DNA from: Paenibacillus phytohabitans
GTDB taxonomy: Bacteria > Bacillota > Bacilli > Paenibacillales > Paenibacillaceae
Reading direction: 5' to 3'
Length of the DNA: 64,000 nucleotides
Assembly (NCBI RefSeq): GCF_013141775.1
Contig: NZ_WHOB01000043.1
Location: 108,379-172,378 of the forward strand
Position 1 is the first letter of the stretch. Every line of letters begins with the position of its first letter. The translations under genes and the position numbers were made by a program. Below the pieces are notes generated by a model that was given only the letters and a program-made list of their open reading frames with translations, searched no databases and was not told the DNA's origin. Positions 1 through 8,689 of this stretch are shown here, piece by piece.

Positions 1-414
1 TGTCTCGTCCGGACTGAGGACGAATTAGGCTTTACACCGGTCCCGATTCCCGAAGCAAGAACGAAGATTGGCGCGCTTGCCAAGCAGTCGTATTATTATG
101 ATTATATCAAGGATATCCGTCTCTCCATTCCGCTTATCCTGGTAGGCGGACACCGTAATATCGAGCGGATGGAAGAGATCGCGCAGAACGGAAACGCCGA
201 TTTCCTGTCGCTGTGCCGTCCGCTTATTTCCGAGCCGGATTTGCCTAACCGCTGGCTGCACGGGGAAGGACTCACCAGGGCGGATTGTATTTCCTGTAAC
301 GCCTGCCTGCTTGTACTGCGTAAGGAATTTTGCTGTCCGTATAAGAAATACGGTAAATTGAAGGAGTTGTATCTCGCGACGAATGCAGAGAATTGGAGGG
401 AGACCTTCAAGTAG
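1..414 (+). CDS. NADH:flavin oxidoreductase (Old Yellow Enzyme family), C-terminal part
   Basis: The frame is open from the first base, so the gene starts outside the window and only its last 137 residues are present. The segment PLILVGGHRN is the late TIM-barrel strand that contacts the FMN phosphate in Old Yellow Enzyme proteins, and DFLSLCRPLISEPDLPNRW is the following conserved strand and helix. The tail carries a CISCNAC cysteine motif, as in family members that extend past the barrel. These enzymes use FMN to reduce activated alkenes with NAD(P)H in the cytoplasm. The substrate cannot be told from this part. A terminator follows. Confidence 0.85.
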   Translation, partial: CLVRTEDELGFTPVPIPEARTKIGALAKQSYYYDYIKDIRLSIPLILVGGHRNIERMEEIAQNGNADFLSLCRPLISEPDLPNRWLHGEGLTRADCISCNACLLVLRKEFCCPYKKYGKLKELYLATNAENWRETFK

Positions 415-441
415 GCATCAAGCCCGGCCGGTGACTGAAAT

Positions 442-483
442 GCCTGAATGCCTGAGCCTGTTCATAGGGTTCAGGCTTTTTTT
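442..483 (+). terminator. Rho-independent terminator after the flavin oxidoreductase
   Basis: A 7-bp stem (GCCTGAA at 442-448 with TTCAGGC at 470-476) is followed by seven T residues. An alternative shorter stem, AGCCTG with CAGGCT, uses the same right arm. Confidence 0.75.
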
Positions 484-594
484 GTATACATGGGCGTATG
501 TCAATGACTACATTGCTGGTTAATGTTAAATAGTTGCCTCATACTTATAGTATTCAGAAAGCAATCAGATTCTATGACATAGGAGGAGACGGGG

Positions 595-1083
595 ATGACG
601 GAGCTTTTTATTAAGCAGAAGGTGTTCAGTCTAAGCGAGAAGTTTACGGTGAAGAATCAGCAGGAGCAGGATGTCTATTATGTAGAGGGCAGTTTTATGC
701 GGATTCCAAAGACATTCTCCATTATGAATACAGCTGATGAGGAAGTCGCACTGATTACCAAGAAGGTATTCAGCTTTTTACCGAAGTTTTTTGTGGAGGT
801 GGACGGCCGGGAGGTGCTCACGATTAAGAAGGAATTTTCTTTCTTGAAAGCACGATATACGATTGATTCGGCAGACATTGAGGTGCGTGGGAACTGGTGG
901 GACATGGATTTTCAGGTCATCCAGCGCGGAGCTGTCATAGGTGAAGTCAACAAGAAGTGGTTCACCTGGGGCGATAGCTACAGTGTTCAAGTATTAAAGG
1001 AAGAGATGGAGGCCATCATCATCGCGATTGTGGTTGCCATTGATTGTGTGAAGGCTGACCATGCCGCGGCTTCCCAGCAGTGA
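595..1083 (+). CDS. YxjI/LURP-one-related (tubby-like) protein
   Basis: This 162-residue protein fits the LOR/YxjI family (formerly DUF567), whose members fold as a 12-stranded tubby-like barrel around a helix. Evidence is the N-terminal pattern FIKQKVFSLSEKFTVKN, repeated 'VFSF/EFSF' turns, the central IEVRGNWWDMDF block, and a C-terminal hydrophobic helix (about residues 140-155, IIIAIVVAIDCV), which is the buried helix of the fold rather than a membrane anchor. Bacterial members have no established biochemical role. The start is fixed by AGGAGGAG at about 582-589. The gene stands alone. Confidence 0.85.
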   Translation: MTELFIKQKVFSLSEKFTVKNQQEQDVYYVEGSFMRIPKTFSIMNTADEEVALITKKVFSFLPKFFVEVDGREVLTIKKEFSFLKARYTIDSADIEVRGNWWDMDFQVIQRGAVIGEVNKKWFTWGDSYSVQVLKEEMEAIIIAIVVAIDCVKADHAAASQQ

Positions 1084-1097
1084 TTATTACCGTGCAG

Positions 1098-1448
1098 TTA
1101 TCTGAAAGCTTTTCTATACTCTCCTTCAATCAGGACAGCGATAACGGAAGCCTCGTCCTGGCCATCAACTTCATAAAATGGACTCCCCTTCGGGGCAATG
1201 GTTGAATCGCCATCCTGCTCCGGCAAGGATTTGTCCGGGTCGATGTACCTTTTTACAGTTCCGATTTCTTTGCCTATCCGCTCTGCTTCGATTGTGTCAT
1301 CAGTAACTACGTAGGCTTTGTTATTCCATACAATAACTGGTGGGTAGGGAAGTACGGGATATTCGGTAGTGTTATCCTTAGGTGAACACCCTTGAAATAT
1401 AATGATGAATACAATCAAGATGAAGGTTTTTTTATAAATTTCATCCAC
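1098..1448 (-). CDS. Small putative lipoprotein
   Basis: A 116-residue product with a short hydrophobic N-terminus (FILIVFIIIFQGC), ending in a lipobox-like FQGC. It would be exported, lipidated on Cys and held on the outer face of the membrane. No domain is recognised. The start is uncertain. The open frame begins with GTG at 1448, but an ATG at 1444 in another frame would give the more typical signal MKFIKK if the A7 run (1427-1433 on the + strand) had one more base. Neither start has a well-spaced ribosome site. It is convergent with the YxjI-like gene. Confidence 0.55.
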   Translation of the reverse strand: MDEIYKKTFILIVFIIIFQGCSPKDNTTEYPVLPYPPVIVWNNKAYVVTDDTIEAERIGKEIGTVKRYIDPDKSLPEQDGDSTIAPKGSPFYEVDGQDEASVIAVLIEGEYRKAFR

Positions 1449-1568
1449 CCACTTGTCTATTATTGAGAGTGATTACCAAATATTTTACGCGTTAACTTCA
1501 GAAACAGGAAATCAGGAAGCAGTGACATCCGAACGTTGTGAAGTGAAATCACTGAAAGGGTGGACTAT

Positions 1569-1943
1569 ATGAGTCTGATCGTTAGCATAATTAAAAAAAG
1601 AGATATAATTGTAGATACTGAATTATTGGAAGCGCAGGTACCAGAACCACATAATAATTTATTCGGGTTTGAGTCATACAGAGAAAAGCTCTGGGGAAAC
1701 GATTTTATAAATGAGCTGGGATGTAAGATGTTATATTCTCTAGGAAGTACAAATATATATGCATATGATGAAGATTTAGATAAACTGAGAAGTGAATTCC
1801 TGATTTTGCTGGATAATTTAGATGGTATACAACTACATATAGACGATTTTAGAGACTTTATTGAATTTGCAGCAGGAAATGCTTTGGAAATGATAAAGAT
1901 AGCACTTACGGAAAAAGATAAGGTTGGTATTGCGATTTGGTAA
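1569..1943 (+). CDS. Hypothetical protein, low GC
   Basis: No family recognised. The product is about 124 residues, acidic and soluble, with no signal or membrane segment; visible segments include VPEPHNNLFGFESYREKLWG and IYAYDEDLDKL. I place the start at the ATG at 1569, because GAAAGGGTGG (1553-1562) lies at the right distance. The GTG at 1560 overlaps that site. The gene is clearly richer in A+T than its neighbours, which suggests recent acquisition. Small orphan genes of this size and composition are often immunity proteins of polymorphic toxin systems, but no toxin gene is adjacent, so that is only a guess. Confidence 0.6.
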   Translation: MSLIVSIIKKRDIIVDTELLEAQVPEPHNNLFGFESYREKLWGNDFINELGCKMLYSLGSTNIYAYDEDLDKLRSEFLILLDNLDGIQLHIDDFRDFIEFAAGNALEMIKIALTEKDKVGIAIW

Positions 1944-1998
1944 GTGTATTTTGATCATCAGCGTTAATGAAACTGCAATAATCTTAAGTCACATATTT

Positions 1999-2043
1999 AG
2001 CGGTAGCCATGGATGTAATAATATCCTTGACTGCCGCTGTTTT
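1999..2043 (+). terminator. Probable terminator after the low-GC gene
   Basis: AGCGGTAG (1999-2006) pairs with CTGCCGCT (2031-2038) with one G-T wobble, and inner GGAT/ATCC bases extend the hairpin. A short T run follows. Confidence 0.55.
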
Positions 2044-2093
2044 GTTGAGCTAATGTTCTACATTACTATAGCTGTGAATCCTTGTGGCGGGTA

Positions 2094-3305
2094 TTAACCA
2101 CGTTGACTTGACTTGCTGCCTACAAAACGGTTACTTGCTGCTCCTATACCGACTATGAAGAGTAGGACAGAAGCTCCAAGCAGAATGAAGAGCGGCAGGT
2201 TCCAGCTATTTGTGGCATCATGCAGATAACCGATAAGGGCAGGGCCGATTGCGGCAAGAAGGTATCCGACGGATTGGGCCATGCCTGACAGTTCTGCTGC
2301 CTGATGCGCGTTATGAGTACGTAACCCGAAAAACATCATGGATAAGCTAAAGGCAAAGCCTCCGCCAATTCCGAGTATTATGATCCACAACAAAATGATA
2401 TTGGAGCTTCCATAAAGCATTCCTAGCGTTCCTGTCAAAAGTAAAATGGTTGTGATGACCACCAGGGAACGCTGGTTTGACATACGCCCGGCTATAACAG
2501 GGACAATAAAGGTAAAGGGAAGCAGCGCTAATTGCATAATTGAGAGATACCATCCTGATTGGTTTAAGTCAATGCCTTGCTGTTGTAGAATTTCAGGCAA
2601 CCAAGCGATCAGTACATAGAAAATCATGGACTGCGTACCCATAAACAGCGTCACTTGCCACGCAAGAGGTGAACGCCAGACATTCACATCATTGCCAGCC
2701 TGCTGTTGGCCCGTCAGGGTTGTTTGCTTCGTATGATTTCTCATTTGAGGTAACCAGCAGAGAATCGATATAAAGCTTAGGATTCCCCATATTCCCAAGG
2801 ACCCCTGCCATTTGAAACCAGCATCCGCGGCTAGCGGTACACTGATTCCCGATGCGACGGCTCCGGATAAACTCATTGAAATTGCAAAAATACCAGTCAT
2901 GGAACCGATTTTGTGAGGAAAATTACGTTTGATTAGACTCGGTAATAATACATTACAAATTGCAATGGCGAATCCGAGAATTGCTGTTCCAATATACAGA
3001 TTTACAGCGCCAGATAAAGAACGTACTCCAATACCAACAGTCAGAAAGATCAGGGCAATCAAGATTAAAAGTTCTACTCCATGCTTCCGTCCCAGTTTTG
3101 GGACTAGAGGCGATAATAAAGCAAAGGTAAGCAGAGGTACCGTTGTTAAGAGGCCCGCTAAAGTATTGGAAATATGAACGTCATCCCTTATAAGGCTTAC
3201 TAAAGGACCGACTGAAGTTAAGGGAGCACGTAAATTAGCTGCAATAATGATAATGCCGAGTATTAGCAGCCCAATAGATGATGGTGAATTTTTTTTATTC
3301 GGCAT
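2094..3305 (-). CDS. MFS transporter, CynX/NimT-like
   Basis: A 403-residue polytopic membrane protein with about 12 hydrophobic segments. The N-terminal block AANLRAPLTSVGPLV and the following ISNTLAGLLTTVPLLTFALL match the CynX/NimT group of the major facilitator superfamily. Known members move cyanate or 2-nitroimidazole, or act as drug exporters; the substrate here is unknown. AGGAGA lies 7-8 bases before the ATG. The XRE-cupin regulator lies upstream on the same strand, which suggests it controls this transporter, but about 220 bp and a terminator separate them, so they need not share a transcript. Confidence 0.85.
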   Translation of the reverse strand: MPNKKNSPSSIGLLILGIIIIAANLRAPLTSVGPLVSLIRDDVHISNTLAGLLTTVPLLTFALLSPLVPKLGRKHGVELLILIALIFLTVGIGVRSLSGAVNLYIGTAILGFAIAICNVLLPSLIKRNFPHKIGSMTGIFAISMSLSGAVASGISVPLAADAGFKWQGSLGIWGILSFISILCWLPQMRNHTKQTTLTGQQQAGNDVNVWRSPLAWQVTLFMGTQSMIFYVLIAWLPEILQQQGIDLNQSGWYLSIMQLALLPFTFIVPVIAGRMSNQRSLVVITTILLLTGTLGMLYGSSNIILLWIIILGIGGGFAFSLSMMFFGLRTHNAHQAAELSGMAQSVGYLLAAIGPALIGYLHDATNSWNLPLFILLGASVLLFIVGIGAASNRFVGSKSSQRG

Positions 3306-3452
3306 TCTTCATTCTCCTACCAGAACAGTATAGTATAATATCCGCGCGGACAACGAAAGTATAATATAATATATTAAAATTGACAATAAGTATTTTATAA
3401 TTAACGATTTTAAGGAATTTAATTCCTGAATATTTAAAATTATTACATTCGT

Positions 3453-3508
3453 TAAAAACAAAAATGCAACGCTGCGTTCCCATATATAAATGGAATACAG
3501 AGTTGCAT
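3453..3508 (-). terminator. Terminator after the XRE-cupin gene
   Basis: On the minus strand ATGCAAC (3508-3502) pairs with GTTGCAT (3470-3464). Inner complementary bases lengthen the stem, and a T-rich run follows (complement of 3453-3463). The 224 bp between the two genes are otherwise A+T-rich with no gene. Confidence 0.7.
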
Positions 3509-3529
3509 ATTGTAGTGGGGCTTTGAATT

Positions 3530-4096
3530 TTAGAAACCATATTTCAAGGCTATATGGAGTACTGTTTCGCTATTCGTATTATTGGTATAAGAGTGAGGAC
3601 TATCTGCACGAAAACTGATTGTATCATATTGATTCAAGGTGTAACGCTCTCCATTGACTTGAATTTCAATAGAACCCGTCATTACTGTTGCAATTTCAGT
3701 TGTATTTACATGATGACCTTCAGGATGGTACGAACTATTAGGTTTTAAGTAAGCCCGGCACATTTCAATGTCGTTGCTGGCATTTTTGAAGACGGGCTCT
3801 ATGCTCCAATTCTTATTGTCATTCGAAAACCGGAGCCCTTCGCCTGCCCGGTACAAGCTGACGGGGTCCTCTGATTTGAACAAAGCCAACAATGGTAAAG
3901 AGATGCCTTTTGAAATTTTCCATATCATCGCCAGAGTCGGATTGGTCTCGCCGCGTTCGATATTCCCCAGAGTAAGTTTGCTTACGCCCGTTGATTCCGC
4001 TAAATCCTCCAGACTCATGTTTTTTTCTTTTCTGTACCTTTTCAAGGCACTGCCGATTTGTAATACAAGTTGTTTTGATTCATCGATTTCATCCAT
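3530..4096 (-). CDS. XRE-family regulator with C-terminal cupin domain
   Basis: 188 residues. Residues about 14-68 form a Cro/C1-type helix-turn-helix (LEDLAESTGVSKLTLGNIERGE). Residues about 115-185 form a cupin barrel (EGHHVNTTEIATVMTGSIEI, and DSPHSYTN near the end). This HTH-cupin layout is common in regulators of transport and amine or amino-acid metabolism, where the cupin senses a small ligand. The start is supported by GAGGTG about 8 bases upstream. The likely target is the MFS transporter downstream on the same strand. Confidence 0.9.
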   Translation of the reverse strand: MDEIDESKQLVLQIGSALKRYRKEKNMSLEDLAESTGVSKLTLGNIERGETNPTLAMIWKISKGISLPLLALFKSEDPVSLYRAGEGLRFSNDNKNWSIEPVFKNASNDIEMCRAYLKPNSSYHPEGHHVNTTEIATVMTGSIEIQVNGERYTLNQYDTISFRADSPHSYTNNTNSETVLHIALKYGF

Positions 4097-4184
4097 TGGA
4101 TATTCACCTCAACAAATAACTGTATAGCTAGTATATTGTTTATTCTGACTCTTTACCATACGAGCAGTATTTGAGGGTGACTAC

Positions 4185-5921
4185 CTAGACTTTGAATTTA
4201 TTAATCTGTCCCTGCAATTCTTCTGCCATCCTGGAGAGGAATTCTGCGGAGGATGCAATCTCTTCCATGGAAGCGAGCTGTTCCTCGGTTGCAGCAGATA
4301 CATTATGAACCCCGCCGGATGCTTCCCCGGCAATACTGGAGATCTGGCTTATATATCCGACCACTTCATCTGCGCTGGCTGACATTTCTTCTGAACCGGC
4401 AGATACTCCCTGAATGTCATCAGCGACCCTGTTCACGGCTTCGTAGATATGCTCGAATGCTTCTCCAGCCGCTGTAACAATCTCAATTCCGGCTTCGGTT
4501 TCATTGCTGTTCACCTTCACAGCCAGGATTGCATGGTTTGTATCATTCTGAATCAGCTGGACCAGATCGGTAATTTTCTGCGCGGATTTCGAGGATTCCT
4601 CGGCTAGTTTACGTACTTCTCCGGCAACAACAGCGAAGCCCCGGCCGTGTTCCCCTGCACGCGCAGCCTCGATAGCCGCATTCAATGCGAGCAGATTGGT
4701 CTGACTTGCGATAGTATTAATTACCCCGGTAATACTGCCAATCTCAGCAGAGCGTTCCCCCAGACCGGTAACCAGCTCGGTCAGTGAGGATATGGAAGTA
4801 CGGACGGAGCCCATTTGGTCCACTGCCTGCCGGATAACCTTATTGCCTTCAGCCGATTGATTCGCCGCATCTACTGCCAATATGGATACGCTCTGGGCCA
4901 GGAGGGCGATCTGCTCTGAACCATCGGCCATCTCGCTCATTGCCTGTGAAGAATTATCCACCATCTTCACCTGATCAGAAGTCCCTGCAGCCAGTTGCTC
5001 GACAGTTTCGGAGATTTGCTCGGAGGCTTTCGCATTCTGCTCTGCACTCGCCAGCAATTCTTCCGATGAAGCGGCTACCTGCTCGGAAGTCATGGAGACG
5101 GATTGAATCATCGCACGCAAGTTACTTGTCATGATATTGAAGGAGGCGGCCAGTGTACCGAGCTCATCCTTGTTTTTAAGTGTGATCGTTTCTCCGGTTA
5201 AATCACCGTTCGCTATAAGCAACGCCGAAGCGTTCATTTTCTTAATGGGTTTCGAGATCATCCCGGCTATGAAGAAGGCGATGAATAAGGCGATCAGGAA
5301 GGATATAATTGTTACCACCAGAATGATGGTAAATGCACGATTTGCTTCTGACAGTGAATCTTTGGTAGCCTGTCCTGATAAATCACTGCCCATGGCAATT
5401 AGCTTAGCGAGTGTATCATTGGCTGTGTACCATAACGGGTAAGCCTCTGTATGCAGCCTGCTGGCTTCTCCAAAGTTGTTAGCTATTCCAAATTCGATAA
5501 AAGCGGGCATTTTCTCCAGATAGCCGTCATAGTTGTTGCTGAAGGTATCATACATGGTCATCGCTTCGTCACTGCCCTCAATGAGTGTGATCAGCTGTTT
5601 GCGCTCCTCCTCAATCTTGACCTGGAGCTGCTCCAAAGCTTCATTCATCTTCACAATTTCATTCGGATCCGTCTCAACGATGACGGCAAGAGCCAGCCGC
5701 TCCACATCTGAAACGTCACCATTCATCATGCCAAGTAAGCTGACGCTTGGCATCCACTCTTGATCGATTTCATCGGCAGTTTCAGACATTGCATAAATCT
5801 GATTTAAGGCATAGGTGCTTACGAAGGCAAGCAGTGCAGCCACAACCAGAAACCCGGCCAATAATTTCATGCGAATCGTCAACTTCATTCTCCCCGATAG
5901 GTTTCTCTCTGTGTACTTCAT
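4185..5921 (-). CDS. Methyl-accepting chemotaxis protein
   Basis: A chemoreceptor of 578 residues. TM1 is at about residues 17-40. An extracellular four-helix-bundle-type sensor (about 41-195) follows, then TM2 (about 198-222), HAMP (about 223-275) and a long cytoplasmic coiled coil. The conserved hairpin tip, with TIASQTNLLALNAAIEAARA, is the site that contacts CheW and CheA. It would sense a small ligand outside the cell and alter CheA activity. The open frame begins at a GTG at 5930, but GAGGAG is correctly spaced for the ATG at 5921. No other chemotaxis gene is adjacent. Confidence 0.93.
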   Translation of the reverse strand: MKYTERNLSGRMKLTIRMKLLAGFLVVAALLAFVSTYALNQIYAMSETADEIDQEWMPSVSLLGMMNGDVSDVERLALAVIVETDPNEIVKMNEALEQLQVKIEEERKQLITLIEGSDEAMTMYDTFSNNYDGYLEKMPAFIEFGIANNFGEASRLHTEAYPLWYTANDTLAKLIAMGSDLSGQATKDSLSEANRAFTIILVVTIISFLIALFIAFFIAGMISKPIKKMNASALLIANGDLTGETITLKNKDELGTLAASFNIMTSNLRAMIQSVSMTSEQVAASSEELLASAEQNAKASEQISETVEQLAAGTSDQVKMVDNSSQAMSEMADGSEQIALLAQSVSILAVDAANQSAEGNKVIRQAVDQMGSVRTSISSLTELVTGLGERSAEIGSITGVINTIASQTNLLALNAAIEAARAGEHGRGFAVVAGEVRKLAEESSKSAQKITDLVQLIQNDTNHAILAVKVNSNETEAGIEIVTAAGEAFEHIYEAVNRVADDIQGVSAGSEEMSASADEVVGYISQISSIAGEASGGVHNVSAATEEQLASMEEIASSAEFLSRMAEELQGQINKFKV

Positions 5922-6142
5922 GTTTCCCACTCCTCAATATGCTGCGCAAAAATAGGTGTCAAATGTATATCGACAGCTTTTAGCATAAATTGAAGATATG
6001 AAAATTATAATCATGCAAAATTAATGTAAATTCCTGCGTAACAAAGGGAGACACGGAGTGGAAGATTTGGATAGGAAAAGCAAAGCGGAATGAAATAGTG
6101 TAACATGTAGAATTCGAGGGATACATATTTGCTTGACCACAC

Positions 6143-7033
6143 TCAGGTCATTCTAGGTAATAGCTCTAAGAAAGCCCGGGTCGCCGAAGACAGTGGGACT
6201 CCCCGCAGTGTCGCAATCCCGATCCGCCGTTCAGGTATTGGAGGATTCAAGGGAATTTCAACAAGCTTACGCGAACTCAGTTCATCTGTGATGTAATTCC
6301 GCACGACAAAAGCAAGACCAAATCCGCTACTAGCGAATTGCACGAGAAGATCCACGCTTCCCAGCTCGAATTCGGGCTCCAGCGTTACTCCACATGAAGC
6401 GGCATAATGATCCAAATAACGCCTTGTGCTGCTTCCCGGCTCCAGGATCAGCAGAGGATAGTGATGGAGGGCTTCGATGGCAAGCGGGCCTTCTGCCGCC
6501 AAATTCTGAAAGTCCTTTCCCCCGACAAGACTGTCCTGGATCGGTTGGCTCTCGTAGAATTCGACCTGTTTGTCAGAGGCAGGCAGACTGACTATACCGA
6601 AGTCGATTTTTCCTTCCTTAAGCAGCGTTATTGTCTCTGGTGTCGTCCGGTTCGTGACCCGGATTCTGATCCGGGGGTGCAGGGCATGAAACTGCTCCAG
6701 ATACGGTAACAGGAAATATTTGCACAACGTGTCACTTGCCCCGATTGCGATTTCTCCGCTGTTCAAGTTATTCATCTCTGCAAGGGCCTTTTCTCCGATA
6801 TCTACGAAATTGAAAGCCTGCTCCAGGTAATGAAACAGTACCTCGCCTTCCTTGGTTAAGATGACTCCTTTAGCAGTGCGGAAGAACAACTGTCCACCAA
6901 GGGAGTTCTCCAGCTGTTTAATGGTATGGCTGACAGCCGGTTGAGTGATATGAAGATGCTCTGCTGCCCGCGATAAGCTGCCAGTTCTGGCAATCCAATA
7001 AAAGACCCGATACCATTCCAAATTGATAGGCAT
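6143..7033 (-). CDS. LysR-family transcriptional regulator
   Basis: 296 residues. The N-terminal winged helix (about 5-65) contains GSLSRAAEHLHITQPAVSHT, the LysR recognition region. The rest is a two-lobed substrate-binding domain (IAIGASDTLCKYFLLPYL; DFGIVSLP). The group resembles CysL/CbbR-like regulators. It is divergent from the PurA-like gene, with about 108 bp between the start codons, the usual LysR arrangement, so that gene is the probable target. AGAGGT lies 7 bases before the ATG. Confidence 0.92.
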   Translation of the reverse strand: MPINLEWYRVFYWIARTGSLSRAAEHLHITQPAVSHTIKQLENSLGGQLFFRTAKGVILTKEGEVLFHYLEQAFNFVDIGEKALAEMNNLNSGEIAIGASDTLCKYFLLPYLEQFHALHPRIRIRVTNRTTPETITLLKEGKIDFGIVSLPASDKQVEFYESQPIQDSLVGGKDFQNLAAEGPLAIEALHHYPLLILEPGSSTRRYLDHYAASCGVTLEPEFELGSVDLLVQFASSGFGLAFVVRNYITDELSSRKLVEIPLNPPIPERRIGIATLRGVPLSSATRAFLELLPRMT

Positions 7034-7141
7034 TCATATTACCTCTCTTTATACCTAGTATTACTAATATGCATTATTCTAATATACTTTGCTTAGATTA
7101 TCATTAGTTTTGTAAGCAAATTAGGATTGGAGGCCATGAAT

Positions 7142-8425
7142 ATGACAGTAACAGCAATCGTGGGTGCAAATTGGGGAGATGAGGGCAAGGGGAAGGTGAC
7201 AGACATGATGGCAGGTGCTTCTTCTTATGTGGTGAGATATCAAGGCGGAAGCAATGCAGGACATACGATAATTAATCCTTTCGGCAAATTCGCGCTGCGG
7301 ATGCTTCCTTCCGGGGTTTTCTATTCCAACGTGGTGAACGTTATCGGCCCCGGAGTGGCTGTGGATATCGAAGTGCTGCTGCATGAACTGGAATCATTAA
7401 CCGTTAGAGGAGTCCCGGCCCCTCAATTACGAATATCGGAGAGAGCCCAAATTGTACTGCCAGTGCACAGGTTGCTGGACGAGCTCGAAGAGAACCGGTT
7501 AGGAGGACGCAGCTTCGGTTCGACGAAACGCGGAATTGCCCCGTTCTATTCCGATAAATATGCCAAGCTTGGCATTCAAATCTCCGGCTTATTCAACAAG
7601 GCATATCTTCGTGAACGGCTGGAAAATCTGTTGGAGAGTAAAAACATATTGCTCCAGCATCTTTATGGTCAGTCTTCCATTAAGGTAGATGAGTGGTTAT
7701 CCAAGTTAAGTGAGCAGGCAGACGCTATTGCTCCTTACCTGTGTGATACGACATCGTTATTACATAAAGCCTATCGAAATGGAGATGGGATTCTGCTGGA
7801 AGGTCAGCTTGGGGCGCTTAGAGATCCTGACCATGGGATATATCCTTTCACGACCTCCTCCTCTACACTTGCCGGATATGCTTCGGTAGGGGCCGGGCTT
7901 CCGCCGTATTCGATTGAGAAGATCGTAGCGGTAACAAAGGCTTATTCCAGTTGCGTCGGCGCAGGGCCATTTGTTGTGGAACTGGAAGATATGGAAGGCG
8001 ATGAGCTTCGAAGCCGGGGTGGAGATGCCGGTGAGTACGGAGCGGTAACAGGACGGCCTAGGAGAGTAGGGTGGTTTGATGCGGTCGCGACGCGATATGG
8101 CTGCAGAATCCAGGGAGCAACCAGCGTAGCTCTTACAAACCTGGATGTCCTGGGTTATTTAGATGAGATTCCGGTATGTGTGGGATACGAGATCGGGGGG
8201 GAAGTCGTAGACGAATTCCCTTACCAGGATAAGTTAAGCCTGGCCAAACCCGTATATAAGCAGCTTCCGGGCTGGAAATGCGATATATCGCAGATTACAA
8301 AGCTGGAAGACTTACCGGAAGCCGCAAGAGATTATATCGATTATATAGAATCAGAACTGGGAGTGGGGATTACGACGGTATCTGTCGGCCCGAACCGGGA
8401 GCAGGTTATCCTCCGCTTGTCTTAG
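7142..8425 (+). CDS. purA: Adenylosuccinate synthetase-like protein
   Basis: About 427 residues, the normal PurA length. The GTP-binding and active-site motif WGDEGKGK is near the N-terminus, GGSNAGHTI carries the catalytic His, and TGRPRRVGWFDAV and TNLDVLGYL are conserved GTP/IMP-site blocks. PurA joins IMP and aspartate using GTP in AMP synthesis. Several blocks differ from housekeeping PurA (EGQLGALRDPDHGIYPF where EGAQG.LLD is usual). With its LysR partner and absence of purine genes, this suggests a second, specialised copy. The ATG at 7142 is chosen because TTGGAGG (7127-7133) is 8 bases upstream; the earlier TTG and ATG overlap that site. Confidence 0.85.
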   Translation: MTVTAIVGANWGDEGKGKVTDMMAGASSYVVRYQGGSNAGHTIINPFGKFALRMLPSGVFYSNVVNVIGPGVAVDIEVLLHELESLTVRGVPAPQLRISERAQIVLPVHRLLDELEENRLGGRSFGSTKRGIAPFYSDKYAKLGIQISGLFNKAYLRERLENLLESKNILLQHLYGQSSIKVDEWLSKLSEQADAIAPYLCDTTSLLHKAYRNGDGILLEGQLGALRDPDHGIYPFTTSSSTLAGYASVGAGLPPYSIEKIVAVTKAYSSCVGAGPFVVELEDMEGDELRSRGGDAGEYGAVTGRPRRVGWFDAVATRYGCRIQGATSVALTNLDVLGYLDEIPVCVGYEIGGEVVDEFPYQDKLSLAKPVYKQLPGWKCDISQITKLEDLPEAARDYIDYIESELGVGITTVSVGPNREQVILRLS

Positions 8426-8501
8426 GGTGTTTGTGAAATTTGTACTGCTACTCCTGTCCCGGCTGACAGATTAATTGATTATTTAATGTGGATAGCGCTG
8501 A

Positions 8502-8548
8502 AGAGGCCAATCGCAGCTAACGGAGGTTAGCGCAACTGGTCTCTTTTT
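8502..8548 (+). terminator. Terminator after the PurA-like gene
   Basis: A long imperfect stem: bases 8502-8520 pair with 8526-8543 (AGAGGCCA with TGGTCTCT outside, GCTAAC with GTTAGC inside), followed by a T run. Confidence 0.75.
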
Positions 8549-8653
8549 GCTGTACAGCATGAAATAATATCAATAGGCGGCAGAACACGCATAGGATAAA
8601 GCCTTTGACCTCGCTATTTCAGGAGTTGAACTAGAAAGAATTTAATAATATAA

Positions 8654-8666
8654 TTGACTTAGTCAA
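8654..8666. promoter_or_regulatory. Probable MarR operator before the hydrolase-marR operon
   Basis: A perfect inverted repeat, TTGAC-TTA-GTCAA, typical of MarR-family sites. It lies just upstream of the hydrolase ribosome site and would let the MarR protein encoded second in the operon repress its own transcription. Confidence 0.55.
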
Positions 8667-8689
8667 CTAATATATATCAAGGAGGAAAT

